Assembly: GCA_005656395.1 (NCBI GenBank)
Contig: SRSI01000013.1
Location: 1,240,001-1,304,000, forward strand
DNA length: 64,000 nucleotides
Reading direction: 5' to 3'
Source of the DNA: Strongyloides papillosus
Lineage: Eukaryota > Nematoda > Chromadorea > Rhabditida > Strongyloididae
Positions 52,274 to 64,000 of the stretch are shown here, in pieces (within the stretch, counting starts at the first letter, position 1; the number at the start of each line of letters is the position of its first letter). The translations under genes were made by a program, and so were the position numbers. The notes beneath the pieces are model-generated. The model was not told the DNA's origin. It saw nothing but the letters and a program-made list of their open reading frames with translations, and did not search any database.

Positions 52274-53456
52274 CATTACACTATTTTAACATTTAAATAA
52301 CTATTTAATACCAGATTTTAAAAAATTTTTTCTACTTTCATTTAACTATTTTTATTTTATAAATATATACAAATGAAGTTTATTTTACCCGTCTATTGTT
52401 GTAATCTTTATGAAAAATTATCAAATTTTCTAATTGATACTTAAATTCTTTTTAACATTGGTAAAAATTTCTTTTAATTAAATTTTACACATTAGAATAT
52501 CTATTTTGTTTTTTCTAGAAAAAATAAGATTTTTGATTAACTAAATTTAATTCGAAGATTTTATTTTCCATTTACAGAACAAATAGTCTTTCCTCCTACA
52601 ACTTCCACCTTTAGTCTAATCTTACTGTTTAATGGTTTAGAAATTTATTTTATAAAGTTATTATCTTTGATATTCAAAATAATTTCTACTTTTTATTAGA
52701 ACTAGAGGATAAAAGTTTTAAGAAGGTAAATATTGCTTTATCGAGGTAGAAAACATATTTTTAAAATTGTATAATTTAAGCGTTTTAACAGATTAAATTA
52801 GAATTGTTTATAGTTTAATAAATTTATATATATAAGATATCACAATTTTTTTGCTATTAGTTTATATTGTATGCTTATCAATCAACAAAAAACATTCATT
52901 CTTAATGCTTCTTTTTTTATGTTCGTCATAATAGGTTTTTTTAAATACATCCATTATATTAATAATTTTTTTTCTAATATATTTAAGAAATAATAATGTA
53001 TAAGCTTTCAAAAAGTATCATACATGTTGAGACTTGTTTTTTATCCCAGAAGGCATCTTGAATTTCAATTTAAAAAAGAATATAATCAATGTTTATTTGT
53101 AGTGTAGTTATTTTTATTCTTTAAAATATATGTGTGAATAATAAAAGTATCATTAAAATTACAAAAAATTTATTCAATATCACTAATAGGAAGTTAAGTT
53201 AAAAATTTCTATTAAGTATATTTGAATTTTATTAATTTTATGTATCTTTGTGAAAAATATCCTATAATGGGTGGATTACTAGTTATTCTTATACTTTTCA
53301 ATTCAAAAAAAGTTGGATAGTGATTAACACTAAATGACTTTCCTACAAATTGTCTATAATTTTTGATGCTTAATAAATTTAATATAAATTTCAAGATTAT
53401 TTTTTATTAATTTCAATCCATTTAATACTAAATTTAATTGTATTTATTTTTAAGGA
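52274..53456. other. Spacer upstream of neuropeptide receptor
   Basis: 1.2 kb of AT-rich sequence; the 60-codon minus-strand frame at 53.2-53.4 kb is low-complexity. Presumably it holds the receptor promoter. Nothing else is seen. Confidence 0.5.
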
Positions 53457-55027
53457 ATGGAGAGTTATTATAATTTAAATGAATCATTTTATTATGTTGA
53501 TGACTATGGTGATAGTAGTGTTGTTACACCTTTTGATAATAGTATTAATGAAGTAACCTTAAGTCCTGAAAACGTAATTCTTATGAAGGATATTTTTGCT
53601 GCTTTATTTTTATTCTGTTTTGTCGTTGGATTTATTGGTAATTTGTAAGTTTTTTTCAAAAAAAACAACTTTTTACTTATTTAAAACATAGTTATGTAAT
53701 TTATATGATTATTAATGTTATGAGTTCATTACCCTTCTCTGGATGTGGTAAGCCATCAACAGGATCACAAAATCAAAATAGTCAACATGTTTATATCTAC
53801 GTACTTGGATTGTCATTTGCTGATCTTCTTCTTATATCACACCTTCCATTTCTAATTATTGAGTTAAGACAAGGTCAATGGACTTATGGTACTATTTTAT
53901 GTAAAGTATTCTATTTTGGAGAAAGTGTAAATAAACTTTTAAGTAGTTTCATAATGACAGTTTTGTCATGGGATAGGTTTTTAGCAGCATGTTATCCACT
54001 GAGTTCCCTAAAAATACGTACCACAAAAACAGCAGTACTTGTACTTTTGGGTTGTTTTATTGTCGCAACAATTCTATTAACACCAGTCTTGTTAAATGCT
54101 CGTGTTAGTGAGATACAATATAATGGTGATACAATAAAAAAGTGTTATTTTGAAGCAGGATCGTATTTTATGTTTTATTCATTTTTATTTAGTTATTGTC
54201 TTCCTGCCATTTTTATTATATTTTTTTATTCAAAAGTTATAATAAGAATACGAAATAGTGCACGAAAATTTCATAAAGCAATAATTAAATGTAGTGCAAA
54301 TGTCAATAGAAATATTGTTCAACGAGAATCCATTTCAAATATTACGCCAAACGGAGCCACACGTGTTCAACAAGTCACAAAACGCATCATTGCAGTTGTA
54401 GTTTTTTACTTTATTTGTTGGACACCATATTGGGTATTAAATTTCTTAATATTTACAGGATTAATGTTTAAAATAGCACCACAATATATTGTATCTGTCA
54501 TCATGTTTTCTTCACACCTCCTTATCTGTTTTAACTCTATGGTAAATCCGTTTTTGTATGCTTTGATAAATTGTGAATTACGTCAACAACATTATAAGGC
54601 AATGTTACGTAAAAAAAATTCGGTACGTATGGCTACAATTGGTGCACTTGGAATCATTGTTAGGCATTCGCAAAAGTATGTTAGAAATTAATAAACCATG
54701 ATTAACATCATTTATCTTTTTTCTTATAGGTTAATAAGCCCAAAAACTTTTGGGATTAGCTTTGATACTGATTTTAAGTGGAAAGACGATAGATCTCGAA
54801 ATGCAAGTTTTCAGGGGACATCTAGTCAAATTATTCACCCAAACACATTGACATCAAATACATTTATATTGTTAGATGATGAATCATCTAATTTATTTGT
54901 AAAAGACAAACTAAGTAAGAAAAGGCAAAGTTCTGTAAGATTTGAGGAGGACAATAAAGTTGAGGAAACCATTAACCCTAATGAGACTGAAGATTTATGT
55001 TCTACCTCAGGAGATATTTTTCTTTAG
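53457..55027 (+). CDS. Class A peptide GPCR, somatostatin/allatostatin-C/opioid type
   Basis: Exons 53457-53644, 53692-54675 and 54730-55027 join in phase to 489 residues. The extracellular N-terminus has Asn glycosylation sites and Tyr/Asp-rich sequence; seven membrane segments follow. Class A marks are GN in TM1, LSFADLLL in TM2, Cys133 and a matching loop-2 Cys for the disulfide, a TM3 end W-D-R-F in place of DRY, F-x-x-C-W-x-P-Y in TM6 and NPFLYALI in TM7. TM2-TM3 ([16 protein letters not shown]) and TM6 place it with the somatostatin/allatostatin-C/opioid branch, whose worm members are npr-type Gi/o-coupled receptors; ligand is unknown. Intracellular loop 1 is unusually long (about residues 74-94). 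The acceptor-like TTTTTAAG just before the ATG is a possible trans-splice site. Confidence 0.88.
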
Positions 55028-56643
55028 TTTTTTTCTTACAAAAATAGAAAAATAAATAAATATTTACATTTCTTAAAATAACAAATGGATGATCTCAATG
55101 ATTATTTATATAATGAGTGTTAAATTGATGTTTTATTTCTTACAAAACCCAAATAAAATAATTGGTATTAAAAAGCATTAAAAATTAATATGAGTATAAA
55201 AAATGATTGTGAATATTGTCTACTGTCAATTAATAAGAGTACAAAAAGAAATCCTTATCATGCTTAAGTGCTTTTCCAACTTTTTCAATTTAATATTAAT
55301 TATTGGAGAATTGTTTTCATAATAAATTGGATGCAAAATGTTATGCGTAGGTAGCATTGTATCTAAAATTTCACGACTACTTTCTGTTGCATGGAATATT
55401 ATATTTTTTCTATTATTAAGTACAACTTAATTAATTATTCATTTTATAACAATTGCAAGAGTTTTATTTCCTATATTTTTTTCCTGTATTTTATAATAAA
55501 AATAAAGTCAAAAGAATAATAACTTTAATATTTTCATTTAATTATAAAACATAAAAATACTTTTATTATTATTGTTATTGCTCTACACACAACAAGACTG
55601 ATATGAAGAATTATAAGGTATCACGTTTTATTTATATGATTCCTGAACAGCAATTTTGACAAAATGACTAAAATTATTGCACTTTCTACAGGATTAATTT
55701 AAAATGAAACGTTATGTTTAAACATATTTCACTGGCAATTTTTTTTATAATTTCAGCTTTTGATTATTTTTTTTTCTAACTGGTAAAATGTTTTATTTTA
55801 TATTGTCTAATAAGATTATTTTTAAATTAAAAATTTAAATTATTTTACTTGAGAAAATAGTTATTTGCAATATTAAATTAAAAAGTATAATATAACTCTA
55901 GACTGATAATTTGTTTTCTTCTATATATATAAATTTATATTATCACTTCGTATATATAGAAATGTTTTAATATTTTAAATATTGATTAATTTTAAATAAT
56001 CAGGTAAAATCTACGAAAGGTCTTGATTAGAAATGACATAATAAAATATGGGAAAGATTTAAATATTAAAGGTTTTTGTTGTTAAATTATTATTATTATG
56101 ATACACTCTATGCAATTTATACCCTCTTTTTACTACGTCTATATATGTAGATATATGATTATGTTTGTAACGAGCCAAAATTTTGTTAGCTTTTTTTCTT
56201 TTACTAAAATGTAAGAGTATATAAATATATATACATTTATATATCTGTGAGTAAAATAATTCATCTTTTAGCTGTCCACTAACATTTAGAAACCACAACT
56301 ATCGATTGTACTATTTCTTACTTATATTGTATATCTATGAAACATTTATTTAAAAAAAATTCTACATATATTATTTTAATTAAAATATTCTAAAAATCTT
56401 GTTTTATTATTAATTCTTTACTTTCCTCATACATAGGGAGATATCTGTTTATAAGAAACGATAAAAATTATTATAATCACATTGCCAATTGTCATTCAAC
56501 CAAACTTTTTTTAGTGTTTCTTTTAAACAAATGCATCATCTTTATATTTAAACTATTTAAAAATAGACAACTTCACCTATATTGTAAAAAAAATTTTATA
56601 CTATATAAACATTTATATATTTAAAAATATATTTATTCATTAA
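55028..56643. other. Spacer upstream of CCCP-1 gene
   Basis: 1.6 kb, AT-rich. No supported exon; the minus-strand frame at 56.06-56.30 kb is low-complexity. Confidence 0.5.
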
Positions 56644-59101
56644 ATGGCAGATAATAATTGTGAAGAAAATATTGATAATAGTACTAAAAAAGAATTAAGC
56701 AATGTTATTTTGTCGGAGGAAGAATCTGTCTCAGTTGATAATGAAAATGAAAAGAAAGAAGATAGTAATTTGACAGCCATTTTAAGAGTTCGCATTGAGG
56801 CTCTCCAAAATGATTATACAATGTTTGTTTTATTATTCCTTGCCAATCTATTCACACATACATATAATTATTTTTAGACTCAAAAAGGAACATGAGGAAA
56901 AAATAAAAGAATTGGAATCTTCAAATTTTAAGATTAAGGAAATGGAAGTAATTAATATGAGAATAGAAAATGATAATAAAAAATTAAATGAAAATATAAT
57001 GACGAAGGAAAAAGAATTTCAAAATTCAATACAGCAGTTAACAAATAAGATGGAGACAAATATTAATAACTTAAATATAAAATTAAAAAACGCTGAAAAT
57101 GAAAAAAATTCAGCTGTCATTAGGTATGCAACAAAAGAAACAGAAATAATGAGGCTAACTAAAGACAATGGAAAATTGAAGGATGAATTACAATTGTTAA
57201 AAAAAGAATATGATGAGTTAAAGGAAAATACAAGTCAAGAGGCTATAGATAAATTAAAAAAAAATATTGAAATATTACAGGAAGATATTTTTAGGGAGAA
57301 GAAAGAAAAAGAAAAAATTTTAAATGATTATGGGATGGCTGAAAAAAGAATCTCTGCTAGTCATACAACCATTAAAGAAATGAAGGATAAAATGAATTCT
57401 ATGGTTATTGAGAATAATAACATTTCCGCTGAGAAAGATAAAGCATTGGAAGAGGCAAAAAATTTTAAATCGCAAATTCAAGTTTTACAAATTAAGGCAA
57501 AAGAAACAGAATACCAGTTTAATGAAAAAATTAAAAGTAGAGATCATTTATATAGAGAAGTTATGGAAGAGATGAGTAGATTGAGAGGTGAAAATAATAC
57601 ATTAACACAAAAGTTAATCAGTTTTGATAGTGAAAGTGATAAAATAAGAACAGAAAAAAATGATTTAAAAGAAAAGTTGGATTCTATGATTGAAGAAAAT
57701 GAAACATTAAAAAAAGAACTAGATGAACTAAGAATTATAAAAGAACTGGTTGATGAATACAAATTTGACAAAAATGAAGCAATAAAATTAAAAAAAATTG
57801 CTGAAACAGAGAAGGAAGAATTTGAGAGAGACAATGTTACTTTAAGATCACAAGTAGAAGAGTTACTTAGTAGTAATCATAATTTCCAAGAAAAATCACT
57901 AAAATTGGTAGCTGATATTGAAAATTATCAAGAAAGGGTAAAAAATTTAGAAAAAGACTTTAATGATAAAGAATGCTTCTGCAATGATTTATCAAAAGAA
58001 GTTGATGCATTAAAAAAAGAAAAAGAAGGTAAAGTATTGGTGGAAGTTAATAAATTAGACGAATTATTATGTATAGAGGAGAGATTAACTAAAAAAGTAA
58101 ACGATATGGAAAAACGGGTACAAGAATTGGAGAATGAAAAAATGGTTATAAGAAAGAAGAGTGAGGCAACACAAAAAGATCTTCGTATGGAAGTTAAGAG
58201 ATTGAGAAAGCAATTAGAAACGCAATCTGATAAATGTTCGCTACAAAACTTTCAATTACCCTCACATTTTAATGAAAGAAAATGTAGTACAGATCCAATT
58301 TTAACATGTGCCAATAGTGAAAGTATTAATATATCATCAAACATTAGTAGGACTTCATCTTTAAATTCTTTTGAAACTGCCGCAGGTTATAGATCAGGTT
58401 CTGCGTCAAACACCCAAACATCCTCTCCTAATAAAGAAGATATTAATGATATGGAGAATGGTAAAGATACATTTAAAGATAATTACCAAGATATAAATGC
58501 TAGTAATAATGTTAACGTTCAGCAAGTTATGATTGATAAAATTGTTAAATTACAAAAACTTTTGGTTAAAAAGACAGAGAAAATTGAGTTCTTAGAAGAG
58601 CATATAAAGCAATGTGTTGAAGAGCTTAAGAAGAAGACAAAAATTATACAAAATTATGCTCTTAGAGAGGAAGCCGCTATGTTGAAACCAATGAATGAAT
58701 CATTAGAGGAGGTAAGTTTAATGAAAAAAAAAATCTTACATTCAAATATAATTAACTTTAGATTTTAAGTCTATGTCCTACCGTTCAGGTATGATAATTC
58801 ATATTGTGTAGTATATCTTTTTGTTAAAACTATTAAAACTCTTATTGAATGTGTCTATTTTTAGGTTGCCATTAGGATGAAAGAATCATCAACACCATTA
58901 TTTGGAACTTGGTTTAATGGTAAGGGAAAAGAAAAGTCGAGCTTAACTATCTCTGCGGAAATTAACTCAAGATTACAAGCATTAATAGAAGATTTACTAT
59001 TAAAAAACATGGAGTATAAAGAGGCTATAGATAAGTTGGATGGTAAGATTGCAATATTGGAGAGGGAAAAACGTCAATTGGAGGCTGCAGCAACAATATG
59101 A
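56644..59101 (+). CDS. cccp-1: CCDC186/CCCP-1 coiled-coil protein of dense-core-vesicle biogenesis
   Basis: Exons 56644-56822, 56878-58711 and 58865-59101 join in phase to 749 residues (758 with the optional 27-nt exon at 58762). After an acidic N-terminus comes almost continuous heptad coiled coil (about residues 45-510), a Ser-rich linker, then the conserved C-terminal region: KIEFLEEHIKQCVEELKKK, KTKIIQNYALREEA, and AEINSRLQALIEDLLLKNMEYKE. These blocks match, from memory, the C-terminal part of human CCDC186 (C10orf118) and C. elegans CCCP-1, a trans-Golgi/endosome RAB-2 effector needed for dense-core-vesicle cargo sorting in neurons. No membrane segment is present. The first intron begins GTTTGT. 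Orthology is fairly sure; the lineage-specific coil length varies. Confidence 0.85.
58762..58788 (+). other. Candidate 27-nt microexon in cccp-1
   Basis: Inside the 153-bp last intron, TAACTTTAG is followed by 27 open nucleotides and then GTATGA. Inclusion keeps phase 0 on both sides and would add ILSLCPTVQ. It would split the intron into 50 and 76 bp, sizes normal here. Splice-site matches of this quality can occur by chance. Confidence 0.35.
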
Positions 59102-59599
59102 AGCAATAGAAAGAATTATTATATCTATAAATTTCTATTATAGTATTTATACTTTTATTATAAATATATATTGATAATGTAATCATTTATTCTTACATCA
59201 TTTAGAAAAAGTTTTTATGAAGGAAACAAATAAATCTAAGTTGAATAGTTTTATATATATATAAAATCTTGAAGTTCCTTTTTCTTATCTTTTTTGTTGT
59301 TGAACTTTCCTCAATATATGGAAGATCAATTCTTATCTTTTATAAAGTGACAAATTTTTGATAATTGAATATTAATTCCTAAGGAATTTTGAATGAAAGT
59401 GATCAACCACAGCAAAAATGATTTTATCTTTGGTTTTTATTACAAAAAGCAATATTTTATCTATTTTTTACTTCTTATCATTCATAAAAATAGCACGTAC
59501 AAAAGTGGTGTAAAAAGATATTTAAACACTAGCAAAAACTTAATTTCAAATATTTTTACATCTTGACATCTAAGAAGTTATATCGTTACTGTATTAAAA
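59102..59599. other. Spacer between cccp-1 and cytochrome b561 gene
   Basis: 498 bp carrying the cccp-1 3' end and the b561 promoter; both genes are on the plus strand. The gap is too long for a typical nematode operon spacer of about 100 bp but does not strictly exclude one. No other feature is seen. Confidence 0.5.
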
Positions 59600-60431
59600 A
59601 TGACGTTAAAATATTTTATTTATAAGAAATTTTTTTTGTTGCTTATTATAACAACAGCAATTTCTTCAATGCCAGAAAAATATAATACTAATATAGTGGT
59701 ACCAGAAAAAAACTTTAAGGTAGACCCATATTTAAAAGATACAATGACAAAAATTCATGGAACATGCTTTATTATTGGATGGTTCTTTTTTATTCTCAAT
59801 GGTGTATTTTATCTAAGATATTACAAATCATTCAATGAGCGAATACACTTTAACAACCAAAAAATTTGGTTTCAAGTACATCGAATTTTTAATACGTTAG
59901 CTTTAATAGTTACAACAGTCGGTATAATTACTATCCTAATAGGCCACAACTTTAGATGGACTGGTCCAAAGGTATTCATTAACCATTAGATAATTTAATT
60001 ATGACTTTATTTTTAAGATTGGGGGAGATAGAAATACATCACCAGCGGCTGTTCATTCAATGATGGGAGTATTTGCCTATGGATTGTTGGTTCTCCAAGT
60101 TTTAAATTCATTCCTTCGTTGCGATCCAGATCACCGTAACAGAATATTCTTTAATTGGATTCATAGAATTTTAGGCATTTCATCATTCCTTTTGGCAACT
60201 GGAACAATTACAGTAGCAGCAAAGTTTTTTGGTTCACATTTTACATCGCCAAAGAACGCCGAAATAATGCTTTATGTATTTTATGCGATTATAGTACTTT
60301 GTATTATTGCTAATGAGATTTCCACAAGGTTACATTTTAAGAAAGCAATGATTACAGTTTTAATAATAGTATTCCTTTCATCCCTAATAGTTTGTTCTTA
60401 TATTAGTGCATTAATTTTAACATCAAATTGA
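59600..60431 (+). CDS. Cytochrome b561-domain transmembrane electron carrier
   Basis: Exons 59600-59971 and 60018-60431 join in phase 0 to 261 residues. A cleavable-looking hydrophobic N-terminus (about 10-23) is followed by six predicted membrane helices. Four His occupy the family's haem-ligand positions: His53 (KIHG), His94 (QVHR), His137 (AVHS) and His173 (WIHR), so two b haems can be bound. The pattern HRIFN, AVHSMMGV and NWIHRILG is that of the b561 core of FRRS1/SDR2-type ferric reductases. Those proteins usually carry an extracellular DOMON or reeler domain; none is present here. Likely role: transmembrane electron transfer, perhaps ferric reduction; substrate unknown. The donor GTATTC is slightly off consensus. 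Confidence 0.87.
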
Positions 60432-63400
60432 AGATGGTAAGAATTAGTCCGAAAGAAGGACTAAAGCAAGTATATTTCTCTCATTATTTGTGGGCAAAGC
60501 CTTTTTTTATATTTTTTAAGAATTAGTTCAAAACACAGGAGTTATAAAACATTGTTAATTTATTTTTGTTAGTTGTTTGTGTAAAATTTAATAAATAACA
60601 TTCTCATTACATAGAATTATTATATAATAATCTTTGGCCAAAATATATTTTCATGAATATTTAAATAACATCTTTAAAAGTAACAAGGAAGTAATTGAAA
60701 TATGATATGATAAAACATTTTGCCTTTAAAACATACAAACAAAGTCCTATTTACATTGAAAGCAATTTAACGATTATATAGTTTTTACCTTAAATATATT
60801 TTAATTAATTTTTTATTTTAACTGTAAAATTTTTAAGGCAATAGAACTCTTTTTTTAAACAAATGTCTTCTTTGTGTGTACCAAGACTAAAAATATAAAG
60901 TATGACATGCTAAACTTCTTAATAACAAATTATTGGGGATCGAATAGTTTTCATGAAATTACTTTTTTTGAAAATTAAAAAATGTCACCTAATCTATATT
61001 GGTAAAATTTTGCCTTAAAATAAAGCATATTCTTACAAAAAATATTGTATTGTATATGAAAGATTAATAAAATTATTCCTTTTATCACTTTTTGGAATGC
61101 ATATTATAAAATACCAATTTTTCTTTATTAAATGTCTGTCTTTATTTAATTTTAATATTAATTAGTGTAAGTACAAAAGTAAACTGTATTTCATGAAATA
61201 AAAAAAATTATTCAATGATTAATTTGTACTTATTTATGAATATAAAATTTTTTATAAATAAATCATTTGTTTATGGAAAAATTGTTTTTTTTAAATTTAT
61301 CAAATAAAATATTCAAATTCTAAAATGACTTGATTCTTTAAGGTTTAAAAATTTTTAGTACAGCTTAATTTATCAATAATTATTCAAAGTATTTACCAAA
61401 AGAACAAATTTATAGGTATTTACCATATCAAAGTTAACATTTTCTTTATCAGCAAATTTATATCAATCAAAAAGAAAATATTTGCTAGATCAATATAAAG
61501 TTATTATTTATGTTAACGAAAAGGTAGCCGGAAATGTGAGAATTTTACTTTTTATAAAGTTTGAATCATTCATCAATCATTCTTCAAAATATAACTTTTT
61601 CAGGATTAAGCGACTATTTTACAATTTATAGTAGTCGAAAGAATCACAAAATTTATATGTCAATATTTTTGTTTGAAAAAGTTAATCTTCTATATTATTG
61701 CCGAACACAATGACTCATATTAAAATTTTCGAAAGTATTAAATAATGAACATGTCCGATTAAAAAGTTTGTAAAATCAATCCATGTTTAAGAAAATTACA
61801 TTATCAAGTAGCCAACAATTTGTATTGGTACTTAAAATCGTTTTGCTCAAATTATTCATAAAATTTTATACATTAAGATTAATAAAAAATATTAGTTAAA
61901 AATAATGAAGTATAATATAAATTATTAAAGAGATCTTCATTATCATATATATTACATAATTTTATCAAATATATCCAAATGTTGTTTTATATATAAATTT
62001 TTGATTTAATTAAAACATTAGATATTATTGTAAAGTTTTTTTATTGTTATATCTAAGAGTTATTAAATATATATATTTATTCAATCTTCATTAATCATTC
62101 AATATCTTATTATTATTTTAATCAAAAATTTTTTTATTTAACATAAATTAATTTTCAAAAAAATATAACGAATTATGTTATTAAAATTTTAATTTAAAAA
62201 ATTTGTTATTGAAATTAATATGAAATTTTTAATACTTCTATTTGTTTTAAATTCATTATCAATTGTATTAACAAATATTTTTTCTACTTTATTCTTGTAA
62301 TTAATAAAATAAGCATTGAAAAGTAAATACTGATGTTTTATAAACACATTTTAATAAATAACTTATGACTATGTTTTGTGTAAAAAAACATTTTTATTTA
62401 TTAATCATAATTAAAATAGAAATTATAAATTCACTCATTTGATCATTTCTTTTGCTCTCTTTTACAAATAATGTTAATTCAATTGCAAAACAATGCAAAT
62501 CACTTTTTTAATATTGAAAAAAAAAGAATTCTAATTAATGTATAGCAATTATTTATACCTGGAAATTATTATTGGACCCAAAAACGGCACTCACTTTAAT
62601 TTAAAATTTCGTGAAATGCTAGAAACTTACACATTATTTTTTAATAACCATATTTTAAAATTTTGTCATAAATTTTAGTTATTTTTTTATTAAAATCTGA
62701 ATAATAAATAAAAATTTTAATTACTAATTTTATCATTTGTTTAAATATTGATATTTTTAAAAAAATTACAATTTTATCACTTTCAAGTATTATGTTTGTA
62801 TTTGATTATATGTGTAAATTTTATCATTAAAAACCATAAATAAATTATTTTTTATTTATTGGAATATTTAAATTAATAATTTACAGCTACAAGTTGACGC
62901 AAATAATTTTCACCTAAAAATGTGTATATGTAATAAAAACAATAAATAACTATTACTTATATACATTTCAAAAATCATATTATTATAGTCATAAAAGCAA
63001 ATTATATGTGTTCTATCTTGAGGTTAAAATTATCTTAAAATATTCAAATCATCTATTAATACTATATATGAAAAAATTAACGCTGAAGCAAAAGTTTAAA
63101 TATTACATAAATTATTTTATTACTCGACATGTATCCACTCAACTAGTGTACGATTATTTTTGTGTTAATCAGACTGATTTATAAAATTTTTTCGTCTTCT
63201 AAATTAAATAATTATAGTAAGTATTGTCATCTACAACTTAATAAATTAATGATATCTAATGATATATTAAATCTTTAAACATGGTAAAACTATAAAATAT
63301 TAAAATCAAACAACAAAATATGTTAAAGGGACCTAAATTGTTATCTCAAACATCATTTATTTGAAAAAAGAAAAAGTACCAAATATATGTATTATTAGTA

Positions 63401-64000
63401 AAGAAATGTAAATTAGATTATTATAATGCCATACGTAGATTATTTATAAAAATTTTTGATACAAAACATATAAAAGAAGTTGATAGAAGATTTTAATATA
63501 TGATGTCACATAATAAGATAGTATTTGTATGATCTTGATATCTATCATATCTTGAAGAATTTATGTATGAGAAGATGATGAATTGTCTGGTGTCAAAAAT
63601 ATTGACCTGTTAACCTGATTCAAAAAAGATTCATAGATTCTCTTTTGTACAAAGATAATTCTTACAAAAATTCTTATACCTTTCTTATTATTATTATTAT
63701 TGTTATATATAGTACAATATTGTAATGATAAAATCATAATGTCCTAATATATATTTTCATTTGTTACTTGCTTAATTTCTTTTTTACTACAAAACATGAA
63801 TCTTAAAATTAAAACAAGTTTTTTTTTAATATCCATGAATATCCTTTTTATTTTACTATAAAATTTTCACATTTCCCATCTTTTTTCTTGTTAACTTATT
63901 GCAAAATTTTTAAAATTATTTTAACATATTAAAAGTTATATTTTTAAACCTGTTACCATTCTTGATACATTAATTTTATCATTCAAAATATACAATATTT
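60432..64000. other. Right flank, no convincing gene
   Basis: 3.6 kb, extremely AT-rich. The only coding-like trace is a 26-codon hydrophobic ATG frame at 62220-62300, listed separately. A TGACTCA AP-1-type heptamer occurs at about 61.71 kb. A minus-strand open stretch at about 63.49-63.60 kb has no recognisable content. Confidence 0.45.
62220..62300 (+). other. Possible isolated signal-peptide first exon
   Basis: An ATG frame begins MKFLILLFVLNSLSIV and stops after 26 codons; GTAATT just before the stop could be a donor. In this genome first exons encoding only a signal peptide are plausible (compare the astacin and latrophilin). I found no convincing downstream exon before the window ends. 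Confidence 0.15.

Noticed and set aside
57544..57834. Ser/Phe-rich minus-strand frame
   Set aside because: Antisense of the cccp-1 coiled coil; Glu/Lys codons read backwards give Ser/Phe/Leu.

Overview
The window looks like nuclear DNA of a nematode, most likely from the Strongyloides group (Strongyloididae and relatives). By eye it is roughly four fifths A+T. Most introns are only 35-65 bp with GTAAGT/GTATGT donors and TTTTAG acceptors, and the gene families are worm-typical: HMX/mls-2 and NK7-type homeobox genes, latrophilin, the mucolipin CUP-5, an astacin, a worm-type beta-lactamase-like hydrolase, and CCDC186/CCCP-1. No bacterial or viral segment, tRNA, rRNA or CRISPR array was recognised. 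Species assignment is inference.

Layout. 0.5-2.3 kb (+): a PDZ-like protein with an acidic, Asn-rich middle and a small Cys/His tail. 2.55-3.2 kb (+) and 4.0-5.4 kb (-): two NK-class homeobox genes facing each other, one NK7-like and one HMX (mls-2). 5.4-9.2 kb: non-coding flank of mls-2. 9.2-10.7 kb (-): a membrane-anchored serine beta-lactamase-like protein. 10.7-20.1 kb: a 9.4 kb gene-poor stretch with scattered GC-richer islets. 20.1-29.9 kb (+): a latrophilin-type adhesion GPCR, with a signal-peptide exon and half a lectin domain separated by multi-kilobase introns. 31.8-34.3 kb (+): mucolipin TRPML (cup-5). 36.2-37.9 kb (-): F-box-like/LRR-like protein. 42.6-44.0 kb (+): secreted astacin protease. 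46.0-47.2 kb (+): nucleotidyltransferase-fold protein that has lost catalytic acids. 51.1-52.3 kb (+): orphan with ankyrin-like helices. 53.5-55.0 kb (+): somatostatin/allatostatin-C-type neuropeptide GPCR. 56.6-59.1 kb (+): CCDC186/CCCP-1 coiled-coil protein. 59.6-60.4 kb (+): cytochrome b561. 60.4-64.0 kb: no convincing gene.

How the genes relate. Most are independent single-gene units; no operon is evident. Several have a TTTNAG-type acceptor just before the ATG, compatible with spliced-leader trans-splicing. The left third is dominated by developmental and neuronal regulators (two NK homeobox genes and a latrophilin) embedded in very long non-coding DNA, whereas the right half has compact genes. 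The receptor at 53 kb and CCCP-1 at 57 kb both belong to neuropeptide/dense-core-vesicle biology, but nothing in the sequence links them beyond adjacency. The points most worth a second look are the NK7/HMX pair, the non-cleavable-looking GPS of the latrophilin, the apparently dead nucleotidyltransferase, the PDZ plus Cys/His architecture with a 57-nt cassette exon, and a possible 40-residue secreted peptide at 18.0 kb.
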